NCBI GenBank assembly: GCA_025890175.1
Contig: JANPYM010000005.1
Coordinates: 2,698,768-2,762,767 of the forward strand
Reading direction: 5' to 3'
DNA length: 64,000 nt
Source: Ciborinia camelliae
Taxonomy: Eukaryota > Ascomycota > Leotiomycetes > Helotiales > Sclerotiniaceae
Made by a program: the position numbers and the translations under genes. A model generated the notes under the pieces. It saw only the letters and a program-made list of their open reading frames with translations, did no database searches and was not told the origin of the DNA. Positions 35,618 through 47,926 of this stretch are shown piece after piece (the stretch's first letter is position 1; the number at the start of each line of letters is the position of its first letter).

Positions 35618-38600
35618 CTAATCTATGAGCTCATCTCGTCCACTTTCAATATCCATATTTCCATCCGACATCTGCACACTCGACCTTCGACTTCCTTCAT
35701 CCGTCCCTGTTGTTGTTGATACGGCTGCATCTAACCAGCTTTGTGATCCAGTCTTGAGGACTAAATATGGGTTGATATCCTGACTGAAATACTTTTCCTT
35801 TCTAGTCGTACTCCTTGTGCCTCCTTCAAGTGCTGACATAGCTGCTCGAGTTGTTCTCATTCTCTTCGTTTTTGGTGCCTTCGTACTTCCACCTTGACTG
35901 AGAAGGTTGCTCAGGCGAACTCTGTCTTTTTGTAAACGTGCATCGTAAGCTACGATGGACCTGACATATGGGGCGACATCGAGTATGATGAGATTCATGG
36001 TTCGATCAAAGCATGACGGTTCAAGATTTCCGGTGGTCGAAACATATGCCTTTTCTGCCTCTGAGATAGGATCAAATGCTAAGCTCAGATCGCGGCGAGT
36101 AATAATATTACCATCGGGATATGATTGAGATCTGACGAGGTTCAGAACGTTTTTCTCAGTTGGCCCATCGAGTTCTGGATGAATCTCCCAGCCATGTTCG
36201 ACATGTTGACGAATTTGGAGAACTTCTCTGGCTCGAGACTTCATCCACAAAGATATATTGATGCTTGTTTCGTCATAAATAGCTCGTGGTGAAACTTCAA
36301 GTAATTGATTCGCGAGGGTATAGTCTTCTCTCGCTTTGCTAGACAATTCTGGGTGACTAGCATCAATGATAATCTATTTTCCATCAACATAAGTAAATAT
36401 AATGCTGATAGGCTAAAACTTACCTGGTTGTCTGTACCGAAGCTATAATGTGAGAAACAATCTGTAGCACTCATAGCTTCAGCGAAGTCGTCGTACATAG
36501 CCAATGCCGCCCGATCATTGGCGGAATCTTTGATTTTGTTCGCCCAAATACTGATATCTAGATTTCGTTGCCAATCGCCTACATCGATACCCCAACCATT
36601 CCAGGATTCATGCAAGGTTTTCTCCTCGATATCAATGTAGGGACGTCGACTCTCAAGTGTGTCTTGACACAGCCAGCCCATACCAGTGTGATAAGTACCC
36701 TCGCTAACAACGCGATACTTATTACCATGTTCGTCTAGATCACGTCCCAGAGGTAGACGGGGGTAAAACCACCCCATCCCAGCTTTACGATCTCCAACTG
36801 CAAATTGACACCAAAACTCCAACTCTGTCAAAGAGCCACGAAGGTCCGATGCTCGACTCTCATATAAGGCCTTCACCGCCTCGCGACGAATGGCATGACC
36901 TTCATTAGCAGCTACAAGTAGCATGTAATCTACGGCAAGATCGGTAGGCACGGCGGTAAAGCGGATGATGGCATGTAAGGAGAGAGCAAGTATTGGTACC
37001 GCAGCCTCATCATTACAAGTCATAATTATTGGTCGTTTACTTTGAGCAATCAGAAGCATAACTGTTTGCCAAAATCCTCTATCCTCCTCATATAGAACAT
37101 CAACTTCTTCAAGCAATATCAAGGATTGTTTTTGTTGCTTTGGTGGCCCTTTTGGTACAGCTGCGTCGATGCTAACTTCCGGTTTCATTACAGCTGGCTC
37201 AACGTCCTTGGCCTTAGGTTTCGGCTTCGTCGCTAACTTGGATTTAAAAAATGAGTTCATTGTGCCCTGACGCCCGCTCTTTAGATCGTCGTCCACGGCA
37301 TTACACAAACGTTCTTCGTCATTATCCGCATTGGTGGGTATTTTGTCCATTTGGGATCTTTGGACCAGATGATTCCGAGTCATATCTCCAACTTTGTCCA
37401 TAACCTCTTTCCCGCTCCTTTTAGAATTGGGGTTAATTTCAAAGACTTCAAATCCAAGCTCTTTTGCGACAGCAAAGACCGTGGCAGACTTGCCACATCC
37501 GTGTGGTCCACTAATAACAACTGCATTGGCGAGGCGTTTCGAATCCTTGGTGCCTTTCGAGGTCATATCACCAGATCGTATGACTGTTTTCTTGACCAGA
37601 CCTGTGCCTCCTAATAAATCTTCATCTTCTGGCTCCGTAATTTCATCCATGTCATTGTCTTCTTCGCCACTTGAGATTACGAAACCGTCTAGCTTTTTCG
37701 ATTTTCGCTTCCTCTTGCCAGGTAATTCCGCTTTTGATGATGAAGACTTCTTAGTGGCTTTGCCCTCAGTAGACCTTGATTCTACCGACATTACTGTCAA
37801 TTTCTGTAACCATTCTTTCAACACAAAGGCCTCTCGTCCTGTTTGCAAGATTTCCTCGGCGCCTCTCGGTGCATACTTTTGCGTCCAGGATTGATTCTCA
37901 CATTCAGCCTTATCAAATGCTGACAGGGAGGTGGCGATTGAGTTGTAAACGTTTGTAAGCGCAGGATGAGCATTTGAACGTTTTGAATCCGGTTCTTGAA
38001 TCTCGTCATCACTCGACCCCTCGTCCATAATTGGCTTGCTCAGCTTGGAGACAAGTTCTCTTCGAACCCGAAGCTGGAGATTCCTGCCTGATTCGATGTG
38101 TTTCAATGGCACTCGGAGACAAGGAGAAACTGGCGCAAAGTCATCAATGTGAAGGTCTTGGATGATATTGATTGTTTCGTCAATTCGCAATTCCGCGGCC
38201 AGATTATTGATAATATTTTCATCTGTAACGATTCCAACTGCTTTGTATTTCGCTCCTTTCTTCCTTGGAATCCCAACCATTTTGTTTATCGAAGGACTAT
38301 TTGAACATTCTTCGTCTCTTTCTCCGCGTACATGTACCATTCCAGACCATGGCCATGCTGGTTCAATGGCACCAGGAAATTTGGGGGTTTTAGGAGCCGC
38401 TCCGAAGCCTTTAAAAACTGGTGGGGCCTGTTTTACTTCATTTGAACGAGGTCGGCCAAAGGTGGATAGAATCTTTGACGGTGATGGTGGTTTACCCTGG
38501 GAAGATCTCTTTCCTTGATCAGCTTGGTGTGGTTTCGAGGGCTCTTGGACTTCCTCTTGTACTGGTGCTTTCTTTTTTGCAGTCTTCCACCACGGGACAA

Positions 38601-39593
38601 CATCCACGCCATTTCCTCTCCTCGATGTGATCTCTTTTATATTCTTGACCTCCGTCGAAATTGTTTCGATGTTCGATGTCGGGATATTAATGCTGTTGAG
38701 AATGTTCTCTATCTTGACACCAATTTCATACGCTGGGGTTTTTGCACTGCCATAGCCAATGACAATGATCATTGATTTTGCTTCTTCATTCACCGCAGAC
38801 TTTTTGCCCCTTCCTTTCTTCTGCAGGGGAACGGCTTTCTTGGGGGGTGATCCAATAGTGCCAGTTTTCGGATTGAATTGTAGGACTTTCTTGGGCTTCA
38901 GGGGTTCATCAAGATCCGGTCTTGTGGAGTCCGCAGCAGATGCTCCTATGATTGCTTGGACTTCCGGAATATCATCAAAGGGCCTGATTCGAGACATAGA
39001 CTTCGCGATCAAGTTATTTTCGACTGGTGCTGAGAGTTCAATGTGAAATGATATGCCATGAGATGCAGGTGCTGCCGAATTGGGCATATCTGTTTCATTT
39101 GACTTGGTCGGGGTAGTTTGCTTGCGCTTTGAGGCCCGCGTCTGTTTTGCGGCTTTCGTAGGCGTAATAATCGTAGAGGTTGTGAATGGTTCTTCAGTTT
39201 CCATCTCCACTCTAGCTTCTGGAGAGGCTGTCTTTCGACGTTTTCTCCTTCCATTATTTGGATCAACCTCCAGTAAATCTGCTTGTTCTTCACTTGTAAC
39301 TTTGGATGAATCTGAGGTTCCATTTTGCTGCTGTACGTCGTTTCCCACATTTGATGACTTGACTTTTCTCTCACTTTTCCTCTGCCCCTTTTTCGATGTC
39401 TTCTCGGTCTCTGGTTCGTGTTGGGTCTGGACTGGATTGGCTTGAGTCGGTTCTGAGTCTGATCAGCTTTGACTCTTTCAGTGCTGCTACGATATGTCGC
39501 TTGCAATCAGTTCTCAGAAGAAAACATACTCAATGGTTTTTGAAAGAAGGGATGTACAGTCTTTTCCTGCCCCTCTTCTTGGAAAGGGTTCAT
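35618..39593 (-). CDS. elg1: Elg1/ATAD5-like clamp unloader (RFC-like large subunit)
   Basis: Exons (minus) 39593-39530, 39458-36424 and 36373-35618 give 1,284 aa; introns of 71 and 50 bp. The product unloads PCNA from chromatin as the large subunit of an RFC-like complex and limits telomere length and genome rearrangement. Exon 1 encodes QEKTVHPFFQKPL, a PIP-box-like start. The first 600 residues are basic and disordered with KRKRK-type nuclear signals. The AAA module has Walker A GPHGCGKS (about 671), ELGFEVFEINPNSKRSGKEV and Walker B LILLEEVDVLYEED (about 803). The Walker B reads EE rather than DE, as in other Elg1 proteins. Then come TCNDEAAVP and the domain with LYESRASDLRGSLTELEFW. The acceptor of intron 1 could also be four bases further on each side of alternative AGs (39454-39459); this changes only one or two residues. 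Confidence 0.93.
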
Positions 39594-40095
39594 GATTTTT
39601 GAGACCAGGACTTCCATTCGCAGCGACAAGCGGAAATGGTTAAACGCGAACCTCACGCGATTTGGAACACTCCAAATCTCATATAATCATTTCAAATTGA
39701 GATAGAAACAATCGCAATTAATGTAAGAAGGTTGAGAGGGGGAAGATAATATGGACAAAAAGTCTAGGAATAGAAAGGGAAAAGGAATCCAAGACAAATT
39801 GCAATTTATAGTGAATTCGAAGTATCAAAAGACGATATTGGGAACCGCGTTTTCATGAATTTACACTTTAGCTACACCTACCTAGTTTTATTCATATGGA
39901 TAATTCATATAATTCACAAATAGGTCAGTGCATAACCCCTGTCATTGGAAGGATGGAACAAACAGATTTATGCACGGCAGAATAATTTCACCGCCCAGAG
40001 AAATTTCAGAGCTTTGGTTCTTTTACTTTGCGCAAATATGTAAAATCCAGCTTCAATACATTGGAATTGTTTGCGCCATAATTCCAATCGTCAAA
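39594..40095. promoter_or_regulatory. Shared promoter of elg1 and the Utp8-like gene
   Basis: About 500 bp between two divergent starts. Both products are nuclear housekeeping proteins. AT-rich tracts and a repeated 'attcatat' near 39892-39910 are seen. No specific factor site can be named. Confidence 0.5.
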
Positions 40096-42904
40096 ATGTC
40101 ATCCAGAATATCTCTACAACAGCCATATGTGGTCGCTACTTTACCGCGATCAAAACAGGCGCAATATGTAGTTGGAGAAGTCTACGGTGGTTCACCTGGA
40201 TCAAAAAAAAGAAAGAGGTCAGAGTTGGCTGTTGGAATTCATGGAGAAGGCGTGAACTTATATGATGTAAGATTATGGAGAGACCTCTTGAACATTTCAA
40301 ACATTAACGGTTGCTTAGGTTTCCTCTTCAAAATTACTTACTTCCTACGCTCTGCCTCCTGGTACTTCCTTTTCTTGCCCGCCATACTCTTCTAGGTCGA
40401 AAACCACGAAAACCAAAACCGAGCGAAGAACATATGTTTCGACAACCGGCTCCGAGGATCAAGTCACACTGTTCCATGACACTACAGAAGGAACTAGCAC
40501 GGCTCAATCAACCACAGTCACACACAAGATCGGCCAATCGAAAGCGTCAGTGGTTCATTTGGGTGCTGTAGCCTCCTCGGGATTGGATGCGGTAAAAAAG
40601 TCGGATATTGTGATTGTAAAGAAGGATGGCGAAATCCAATGTTTAGATGGCGAAAGCCTCCAGCTATTATGGTCTTCACCTGCCACTGCTCTTGGTCGAG
40701 CCTCATCGTTGTCAATGACCAATATTGAAGTGGAATATGCGCATATTACAAATGCCTACTCTGCTGGTCAAGGGATCTTGAAAGGTCGCCAAGATGTTTT
40801 TGCGTTTTTCCCACAGGAGGTGGCCGAGGATGGCTTCAATCCAGACATAATAATTGTGATTACGAAGTCAAATGTGCAGGAAGCTGGGGAGATGGTGAGA
40901 ACACTACATATCGTAGCGTTGCCAAGGAAGGCGACTACCTATTTGAATGGCACAATTCATTCAGTCGAATCTCTTCTAGACGCACCTCTACCGATTCATA
41001 CGGCCCCAAAGAAGAAGGCATTGGTCGGGAAGGCTTCGTTCGGCATCAACGTTTCCGCTGGCATTTTGCAAATACTAGAAGCCGAAGTCTTGACTACATT
41101 GGATTTACATGACACATTCCCGAAGGTGCAATCCGAGATCAATACTCCTGGTACCGGATCATTTCTTCGCCTCTCAAGCACTTCCATTATCATGTCAACT
41201 CAACAAGCTATTAGCATTCTCAATCCCAAATACGAGTCCGTCTTAGCTACGATCAAATTAGACGATGAGTCAAACAAAGAATCGCTTAAGCGGAAGCGAG
41301 ACTCTGATGATAAGCAGAAGCCACGATTAGATATTCCTGCCCAATTCATATCCTACTACCCAAAGCTTGGAACAGCTCTGGCTATCTCAGACAATGAACT
41401 TATTGCCGTTCAGGTGGATTTCCAATCTGGTCAAGGATCGAAATCCCGAGCAATTGGACTACTAATCGACTCCCTTGGCTGTTCGGATCCACAAGTGGTA
41501 CGCTCCAAGCCAGGAAAGGAGCCTTCCCACGGAAAATGGCTTTTTGTGGATCATTATCTTCCCGGGTCAATGGGTATGAAAGAAGATGCATGGGTAAACG
41601 TGACGAGAGAACCTGAGAGGTGCGTCAAAAGCGGAGATACTGCAGGGTTCGAAAAGTCTTTGGGAAATAAGTTTGATCAAGATTGGAGCACCGAATCATC
41701 CGAAAATCATGCAGACAAAGTTGCGAAAATAGAACCTTCTGAAGTCGATCGCAGATGGATATTATTTGCATTGAGCAAGATTTTCAGCTGGTCTCAAAAT
41801 CCTCAAGGAATTTATGAGCTTTCTATTGTTTTCTATCCTCCGAGACTTTTCAGGTGGCTGCTCCAAACAGGAAATATGACAATTCTCAATATCGAATCTG
41901 CATTGAGACAGGAGATCCGAACCTCGCTTTCGGGTCCAATACCTGCTGGGGAGCTTGTCAATGCCATTGTGAAGCTGGACCGGGAAATGGAATTGTTGCT
42001 CCAGCTTGTTTCCTCCAATTTACTTGGAGCGGCTGAACTTCTTCATGCGATTCGAAACTTGATGGAAACCATGGATTTGTTTGAAATCGGAGATTCTTCA
42101 AGTCCCAAACAAGCATTATTGACAAATGGAGAGGATTTAACACTGGAAAATGGCAATGCTGAAGAGGAAGTACAAAGGCTTGAAGCCGAGGCCGAAGATG
42201 ATCTACAACTTGCCGAGTTCCAATTGGGAGAAGGTTCTGGTGTCAGATGTGAAGCCTTGAATGTGGCTCTCTCAAAACTCTATACATGCCCAGATAACAG
42301 TATTACGGAAGCCCTACAAACAACCTTCACAAGTCAAGAGACGGTCTCACTAATCTATATCCTCAGAGTCGAGTTAGCTAAAGGTGGATGGACTGGTCGA
42401 TATCTTGATATCATGGAATTAGATGATGACGAAGTTGAGGCTCCAGATAATTCCATCATCCTTATTTCCAGTTTGCTCAATAATTGTATTGATGCCCTTG
42501 CCGCTGGTGGATGGTTAACTGGGAATGCTAGATTGATCAATGGTGATCAATCCGAGTCTGAGGCATTTATTGGGACTCTCAAGATGGAAGTTAGTGCCGC
42601 ACTGGAAGGCATTGAGACGGCCGTTTATTTGAAGGGGTTGACATCTGAAATGGTCCGTTATGGGGATTCCGTGCTTAAGGGTATTGGGCATGAAGATACA
42701 GGACGAATGGCGAACTCAATATTGACTCTTCCCTCGGGAGAGAAAGATCTCTCAATATTACCAATTGGTCTTAAAGCAGAGCGACAAATCTCACGTCTTC
42801 GTGTTGGTGCTGGAGGAGAAATTCAAAAGAGAAGTAAGAGAGATATTGGTCGACTCAAGAGTAGACAGGTTGGGAAATACACTCGAGAAAGAATTGTCTT
42901 GTGA
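40096..42904 (+). CDS. Utp8-like nucleolar beta-propeller protein (rRNA processing)
   Basis: Exons 40096-40266 and 40319-42904 give 918 aa; the 52-bp intron (GTAAGA...TTAG) joins GEGVNLYD to VSSSKLLTSYALPP in frame. The first 450 residues have repeating beta-strand segments (ELAVGIHGEGVNLYD, YVSTTGSEDQVTLFHD, KSDIVIVKKDGEIQCLD, ILNPKYESVLATI) as in a WD40-like propeller. The second half is helical. The end (RSKRDIGRLKSRQVGKYTRERIVL) is strongly basic. This layout matches the fungal Utp8 beta-propeller/C-terminal family, a member of the t-UTP (UTP-A) complex that binds nascent pre-rRNA and starts small-subunit processome assembly. I assign it by pattern and not by alignment, so a NOL11-like name is also possible. 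The promoter is shared with elg1. Confidence 0.75.
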
Positions 42905-43937
42905 TAGGGTTTACTGTTTAATGATTGGTTGGAAGGAAGGAAGATAAAAATTAAAGTTCTTATTCGTTTTTTTTTTTCAAGTTGCCCACTAGCCACTCTC
43001 CACATCTCACCGTATGAGTTCTAGTCCTTCATGCACAAACAAGCAATGGTGTGTCAAAAGGTTATTTAGCGACCCTATCATTGTTGAATGAAAGTTCTGA
43101 TCCTGTTAATCGCCTCATTTTCTCCCTGCATACTGAGGCTTAGGCTTCCAAGGTTATACTCGGTGGGTATGTTGAACACCGGTTGGCCGCATCGTTGACT
43201 TTTAGGACTGAGCCACCCAGTTCATGAATCATGCATGATACAAGTTTATATGGAAAAAGTTGTTCAATTCGATTCGGTTTCATGGGCACGCACCAGACTA
43301 GAAAACTCAGCCCTGTTCATACTTCTTGGCCAAGGATTCTCCACCTTTTCGAAATTTATCAGCCGTTCTTCTGATTTGTCTAATTTCTCTGATGTTCTCA
43401 CCTGCGACGTCACAAATTTACAATCATATCGTATCGCCGTACCTACATCCATAGATTCCATACTTTAAATTGTTACCTATTTGTTCGGGTTATTCAGCTC
43501 AGCCTCCATTTCTCTTTTATATTACCTAGTCTAATTGATTCTATTGTATCGTACTTCTACGGGTCTTCTTGAAACTTCTTGAAACTTCATATCCACAACA
43601 ATTCTCATGATTTCAATGATTTAAATGATTTAAGTGATTGGAGTGAATTTGTACAGTTATTCAGGAAATAAGTCGACGTAAACCTCCCGGTCTTCCAAGG
43701 TTTTTTTCGGCATTCAAATTTCAGACCTCATTGTAAGAGGTATTTGAAACTCGTCGGGAAAGTCCTGCAGGGTAACATATTCACAAAAAAGTCGGGCTAC
43801 CTCTGCCTCGGGGCACCGCAGCAGATATATACAACACATCACTCACTACATTGCCACATTTTCATTTCATCATGACCTTATAGTCCATCTCTCTCCTTCA
43901 TCCCGAATTCAAATTCATACATGAATGAACCTTCGAG
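42905..43937. other. Intergenic region
   Basis: About 1.0 kb between two plus-strand genes, with a T-run at about 42968-42978 and the short repeat 'cttcttgaaa' twice at 43565-43590. It holds the 3' UTR of the Utp8-like gene and the promoter of the next gene. No other gene is seen. Confidence 0.5.
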
Positions 43938-46629
43938 ATGAGTTTCGGTGCATCTCCTTCAGATATTACAATTGTGGTAACCTTCTGCCGTGAACTATAT
44001 CGAAAATGTCGATCGGCAGGTGGTGAATATGATGAAATAAGTCGAGAAGTCCGTGGTTTACACACGGTTCTGAAACGTCTGAAATCCGAAGTTGAGGATG
44101 AGGATTCTCCACTGAATAGTGACCCAGGTATATGGGAAAGACAGTTGGCGCCAATCATTGGGGATTGTGATTTTACCCTGAAACAACTTGATGGATTGCT
44201 GTTGAAATACGGAAGAGTATTCGAGGGGGATGGGGGTGGTTTTGGAAGTAAGGAGATGGATCAACTGGGTGGGATCAGAGTAAAGTTGATATCTCATAAG
44301 ACGAGTTTGACACTATTCTTGGACTCGATACAATTACATGAGAATGATAAGATGGCAAACAATTTGGATTTTCAGGGGGAAAACCTGGATAAAATTCTTG
44401 ACAAGGTAGATCATATCGCAGCGAAGATAAGCCAGAAGGATGGAACTTTGATGACCAGATATGAGGACGATGATACGGAAGTTTGGAAACAGTTTAGGAG
44501 GGAACTCATCTCAGAAGGATTTTCTAGTGATGTTTTGCAACAGCATAAGGTATTTTAATGTTTCAACTGTGGTTGGACAATGGTTGCTAATACTTTACTA
44601 GGATATTCTAAGAGCATATATCCGGCAAATGGAGCAAGATGGTTTACTTGTCGAAGAACCACATACGCCTCAAATGCCCAGCCCATTGAGTGCTCATACG
44701 GAACATTGGATGAACTCTACACATTCCGAATTATCCCGTGTGCAACCACATTCCTTCGATTCTATCAATACTGGGAGTGATGACAGTGGAGCGAAAGAAA
44801 TGATACGGCGAGAAGATAATATAAAATATCCAGTATCAATGAAGCTGCAAAGACCTAAACCGGAGTCTCGGCTGGATCCAGACTTCGAAACACGACCCGA
44901 ACCACAGTCAACCCTTAGTCGTCGTCAATTATCCCCACCCTTAACTCCCAAAATCTCAATTACAGATCTTACGGGACCGCGATGGCAAAATGATACAAGC
45001 GTCTCCGCACCAGCATCTGATACGTCATCTATAGATCGGACGAGATCTCCATACAATAGCTCAATAATCCAAACCAGTGATCTTCTCGTCCTTCCTTTCT
45101 TTCTCCCCGCCGCAACCCCACAACTTCTTCCACCACCAAATCCATCAACTTATCACTCACATTCAGAGGAAACAAGATCTATGGCACTACGACCAAAGCG
45201 AAGTTCTGACCAGGGATCATCGCCACGTACAAGCGGTGTACGATTTGATCTTCCCGGTCGCCAATCCTCACCGAAAATAAGCACACCTGTTACAGGAACT
45301 AGTCCAAGACCCGACTCCGCTTCGCCTATCACTAGGCTCGCACCGGATTCATACGGAAATGAGATTCCGGCTGATGCAAAATGGACAAAGGTTAAGAGGT
45401 CTTTAATATCACCAGAAGTTCTGGATCAAGATGGAAGACGGTATGAAGCGTAAGTTATTGCTCATATCTCCCCTTGACACAATTATAGAACCAAAATGAT
45501 GTTAACATGTTATTGCAGTCGTCCGGAATTCGTAGCAATACTAGGTATTCTCACGAAAGAAGAAATCCAAGACTACGCTTCCCGTTCTCATATCTTGAGA
45601 GAAGAACGATGGCGTAGACACCATCAGGCATCTATGAGCCCAGAGCAAAGATCGAGAAGGGACAGGACGTCAGGAACAAGACAAAGAAGAAACTCGTCAG
45701 TGTCTGATAGTTCGTCGTGTAGCTCGGATACTACCTCGGATTCGGATTCGGATTCAAATGATGACAGGCGGCGGGGCAAGAGAAGAGACCGGTATGTCAA
45801 AGACAGAAAAGAACATAACAGAGACTATCGACGAGAAGACCGAGGAGACGCAGGAAATAGAGAAGAGAGATACGAACGACGTGAGCGCGGCGAAAGAGAT
45901 CGCGAACCCTCGGTTACTTTCCCTCCTCCTGCCACACAATATCCTCCTCCTCCTCAACCCCAACCTTTCTCAACCCCACCACACCAAACATCGAATCATA
46001 CATCTCGTCCCTGGAATATACCCGGATCGAATCATTTCCCTCAAGGATACCCACCGCCTCCACTTCCTCCGCAACAACCTTATCCACATCATCCTCCTTA
46101 TCCAATGCAAAATCAACAATACCCTCAAGGTCCTTTTCCTCCACCACATCAACAATACCCCCCGACTCCCCATCAATATCTCGCACCTCAACCCTTCGCT
46201 CCCCATCCAAATTCAAATCCAAATCCAAATTTCCACCCGCACTCCCCGCACTCCCCCTCCTCATCTTCTCCCCCCAATAAACATAAACCCCACAATCCTT
46301 CCCACGCCCCTTCCCACACCCCTCCCTACACCTCCCATCGTCATCGCCCCCATCGCTCCCATCCTTCTCATTCCCAGAATTCCAAGCATTCCAAGCATTC
46401 CCAGCACACCCGAGACCGCGATCGCAATCGCGATCGTAACCTCAACTCTCACAAATCTAGAGATGGAGGAAGTGGAAGAGAAAGTAGAAGAGAAAGTGGA
46501 GGAACCGGTACCTTAGGAAAAACACCCACGACAGGTAGTAGATGGAGAGATCACTTGACGGCTGCTGGATTGGGGGGTGCGGCGGTGGGACTTTTGGATG
46601 TGTTGAGTGAGGCTGCTGATGGTTTTTGA
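43938..46629 (+). CDS. Large fungal protein with a DUF8035-like domain and Arg/Ser, Pro-rich tail
   Basis: Exons 43938-44549, 44602-45449 and 45519-46629 give 856 aa; introns of 52 and 69 bp splice in frame. The N-terminal 200 residues (MSFGASPSDITIVVTFCRELYRKC start) are helical, like the N-terminal module found on many fungal STAND and ankyrin proteins. The middle is Ser/Pro-rich. PADAKWTKVKRSLISPEVL joined over intron 2 to RPEFVAILGILTKEEIQDYA is the DUF8035-type block common in ascomycetes, function unknown. A run of Arg/Glu/Asp/Ser (RRDRTSG through RDREPS), a Pro/Gln/His-rich stretch and a final RDRDRNRDRN basic tract follow. The last 25 residues (LTAAGLGGAAVGLLDVLSE) could form a short glycine-rich helix. 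It may be a nuclear scaffold, but that is a guess. The stop is 10 bases before the large gap. Confidence 0.85.
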
Positions 46630-46639
46630 GGTTTTTTTG

Positions 46640-47569
46640 NNNNNNNNNNNNNNNNNNNNNNNNNNNNNNNNNNNNNNNNNNNNNNNNNNNNNNNNNNNNN
46701 NNNNNNNNNNNNNNNNNNNNNNNNNNNNNNNNNNNNNNNNNNNNNNNNNNNNNNNNNNNNNNNNNNNNNNNNNNNNNNNNNNNNNNNNNNNNNNNNNNNN
46801 NNNNNNNNNNNNNNNNNNNNNNNNNNNNNNNNNNNNNNNNNNNNNNNNNNNNNNNNNNNNNNNNNNNNNNNNNNNNNNNNNNNNNNNNNNNNNNNNNNNN
46901 NNNNNNNNNNNNNNNNNNNNNNNNNNNNNNNNNNNNNNNNNNNNNNNNNNNNNNNNNNNNNNNNNNNNNNNNNNNNNNNNNNNNNNNNNNNNNNNNNNNN
47001 NNNNNNNNNNNNNNNNNNNNNNNNNNNNNNNNNNNNNNNNNNNNNNNNNNNNNNNNNNNNNNNNNNNNNNNNNNNNNNNNNNNNNNNNNNNNNNNNNNNN
47101 NNNNNNNNNNNNNNNNNNNNNNNNNNNNNNNNNNNNNNNNNNNNNNNNNNNNNNNNNNNNNNNNNNNNNNNNNNNNNNNNNNNNNNNNNNNNNNNNNNNN
47201 NNNNNNNNNNNNNNNNNNNNNNNNNNNNNNNNNNNNNNNNNNNNNNNNNNNNNNNNNNNNNNNNNNNNNNNNNNNNNNNNNNNNNNNNNNNNNNNNNNNN
47301 NNNNNNNNNNNNNNNNNNNNNNNNNNNNNNNNNNNNNNNNNNNNNNNNNNNNNNNNNNNNNNNNNNNNNNNNNNNNNNNNNNNNNNNNNNNNNNNNNNNN
47401 NNNNNNNNNNNNNNNNNNNNNNNNNNNNNNNNNNNNNNNNNNNNNNNNNNNNNNNNNNNNNNNNNNNNNNNNNNNNNNNNNNNNNNNNNNNNNNNNNNNN
47501 NNNNNNNNNNNNNNNNNNNNNNNNNNNNNNNNNNNNNNNNNNNNNNNNNNNNNNNNNNNNNNNNNNNNN
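46640..47569. other. Assembly gap of 930 N
   Basis: All bases are unknown. The left edge follows a T-run (gtttttttg) and the right edge starts with 27 A. Homopolymers at both sides probably caused the gap. Real length may differ, and a small gene could be hidden. Confidence 0.98.
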
Positions 47570-47926
47570 AAAAAAAAAAAAAAAAAAAAAAAAAAACAGG
47601 TATCATATCGGGGAATTAAGATAAATTTATATAGATATATATATATACATTGAAATATGGTATTGTTGTTGTTGTTGTAAGATATGATTGATTGATTGAT
47701 TGATTTCTTGTCTGATTTCTTGCTTGCTAATCTCTCGTCACAGTCCACCTGCTGTGGTGTGGTGTGGTATTGGTATTGGTATGTAGATATGATTTAGGGA
47801 GGTGTGATTTAGGTAGGTAGGTAGGTAAAAGGAGAAGAGAGAAGAGAGAAGCCCGGGGAAGGAGAAGAAAGAAGCCCGGGGAAGGAAACGAAAGGAAAGA
47901 TCAGATGATGCAAATCCAAAATCAAA
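47570..47926. other. Low-complexity 3' flank of the transcription factor
   Basis: Contains an A27 run (47570-47596), a short TA run, 'gttgttgttgttg' (about 47664-47678), 'gattgattgattgatt' (about 47685-47702) and two copies of 'agaagcccggggaagga' (about 47847-47886). No gene is visible. Confidence 0.7.
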
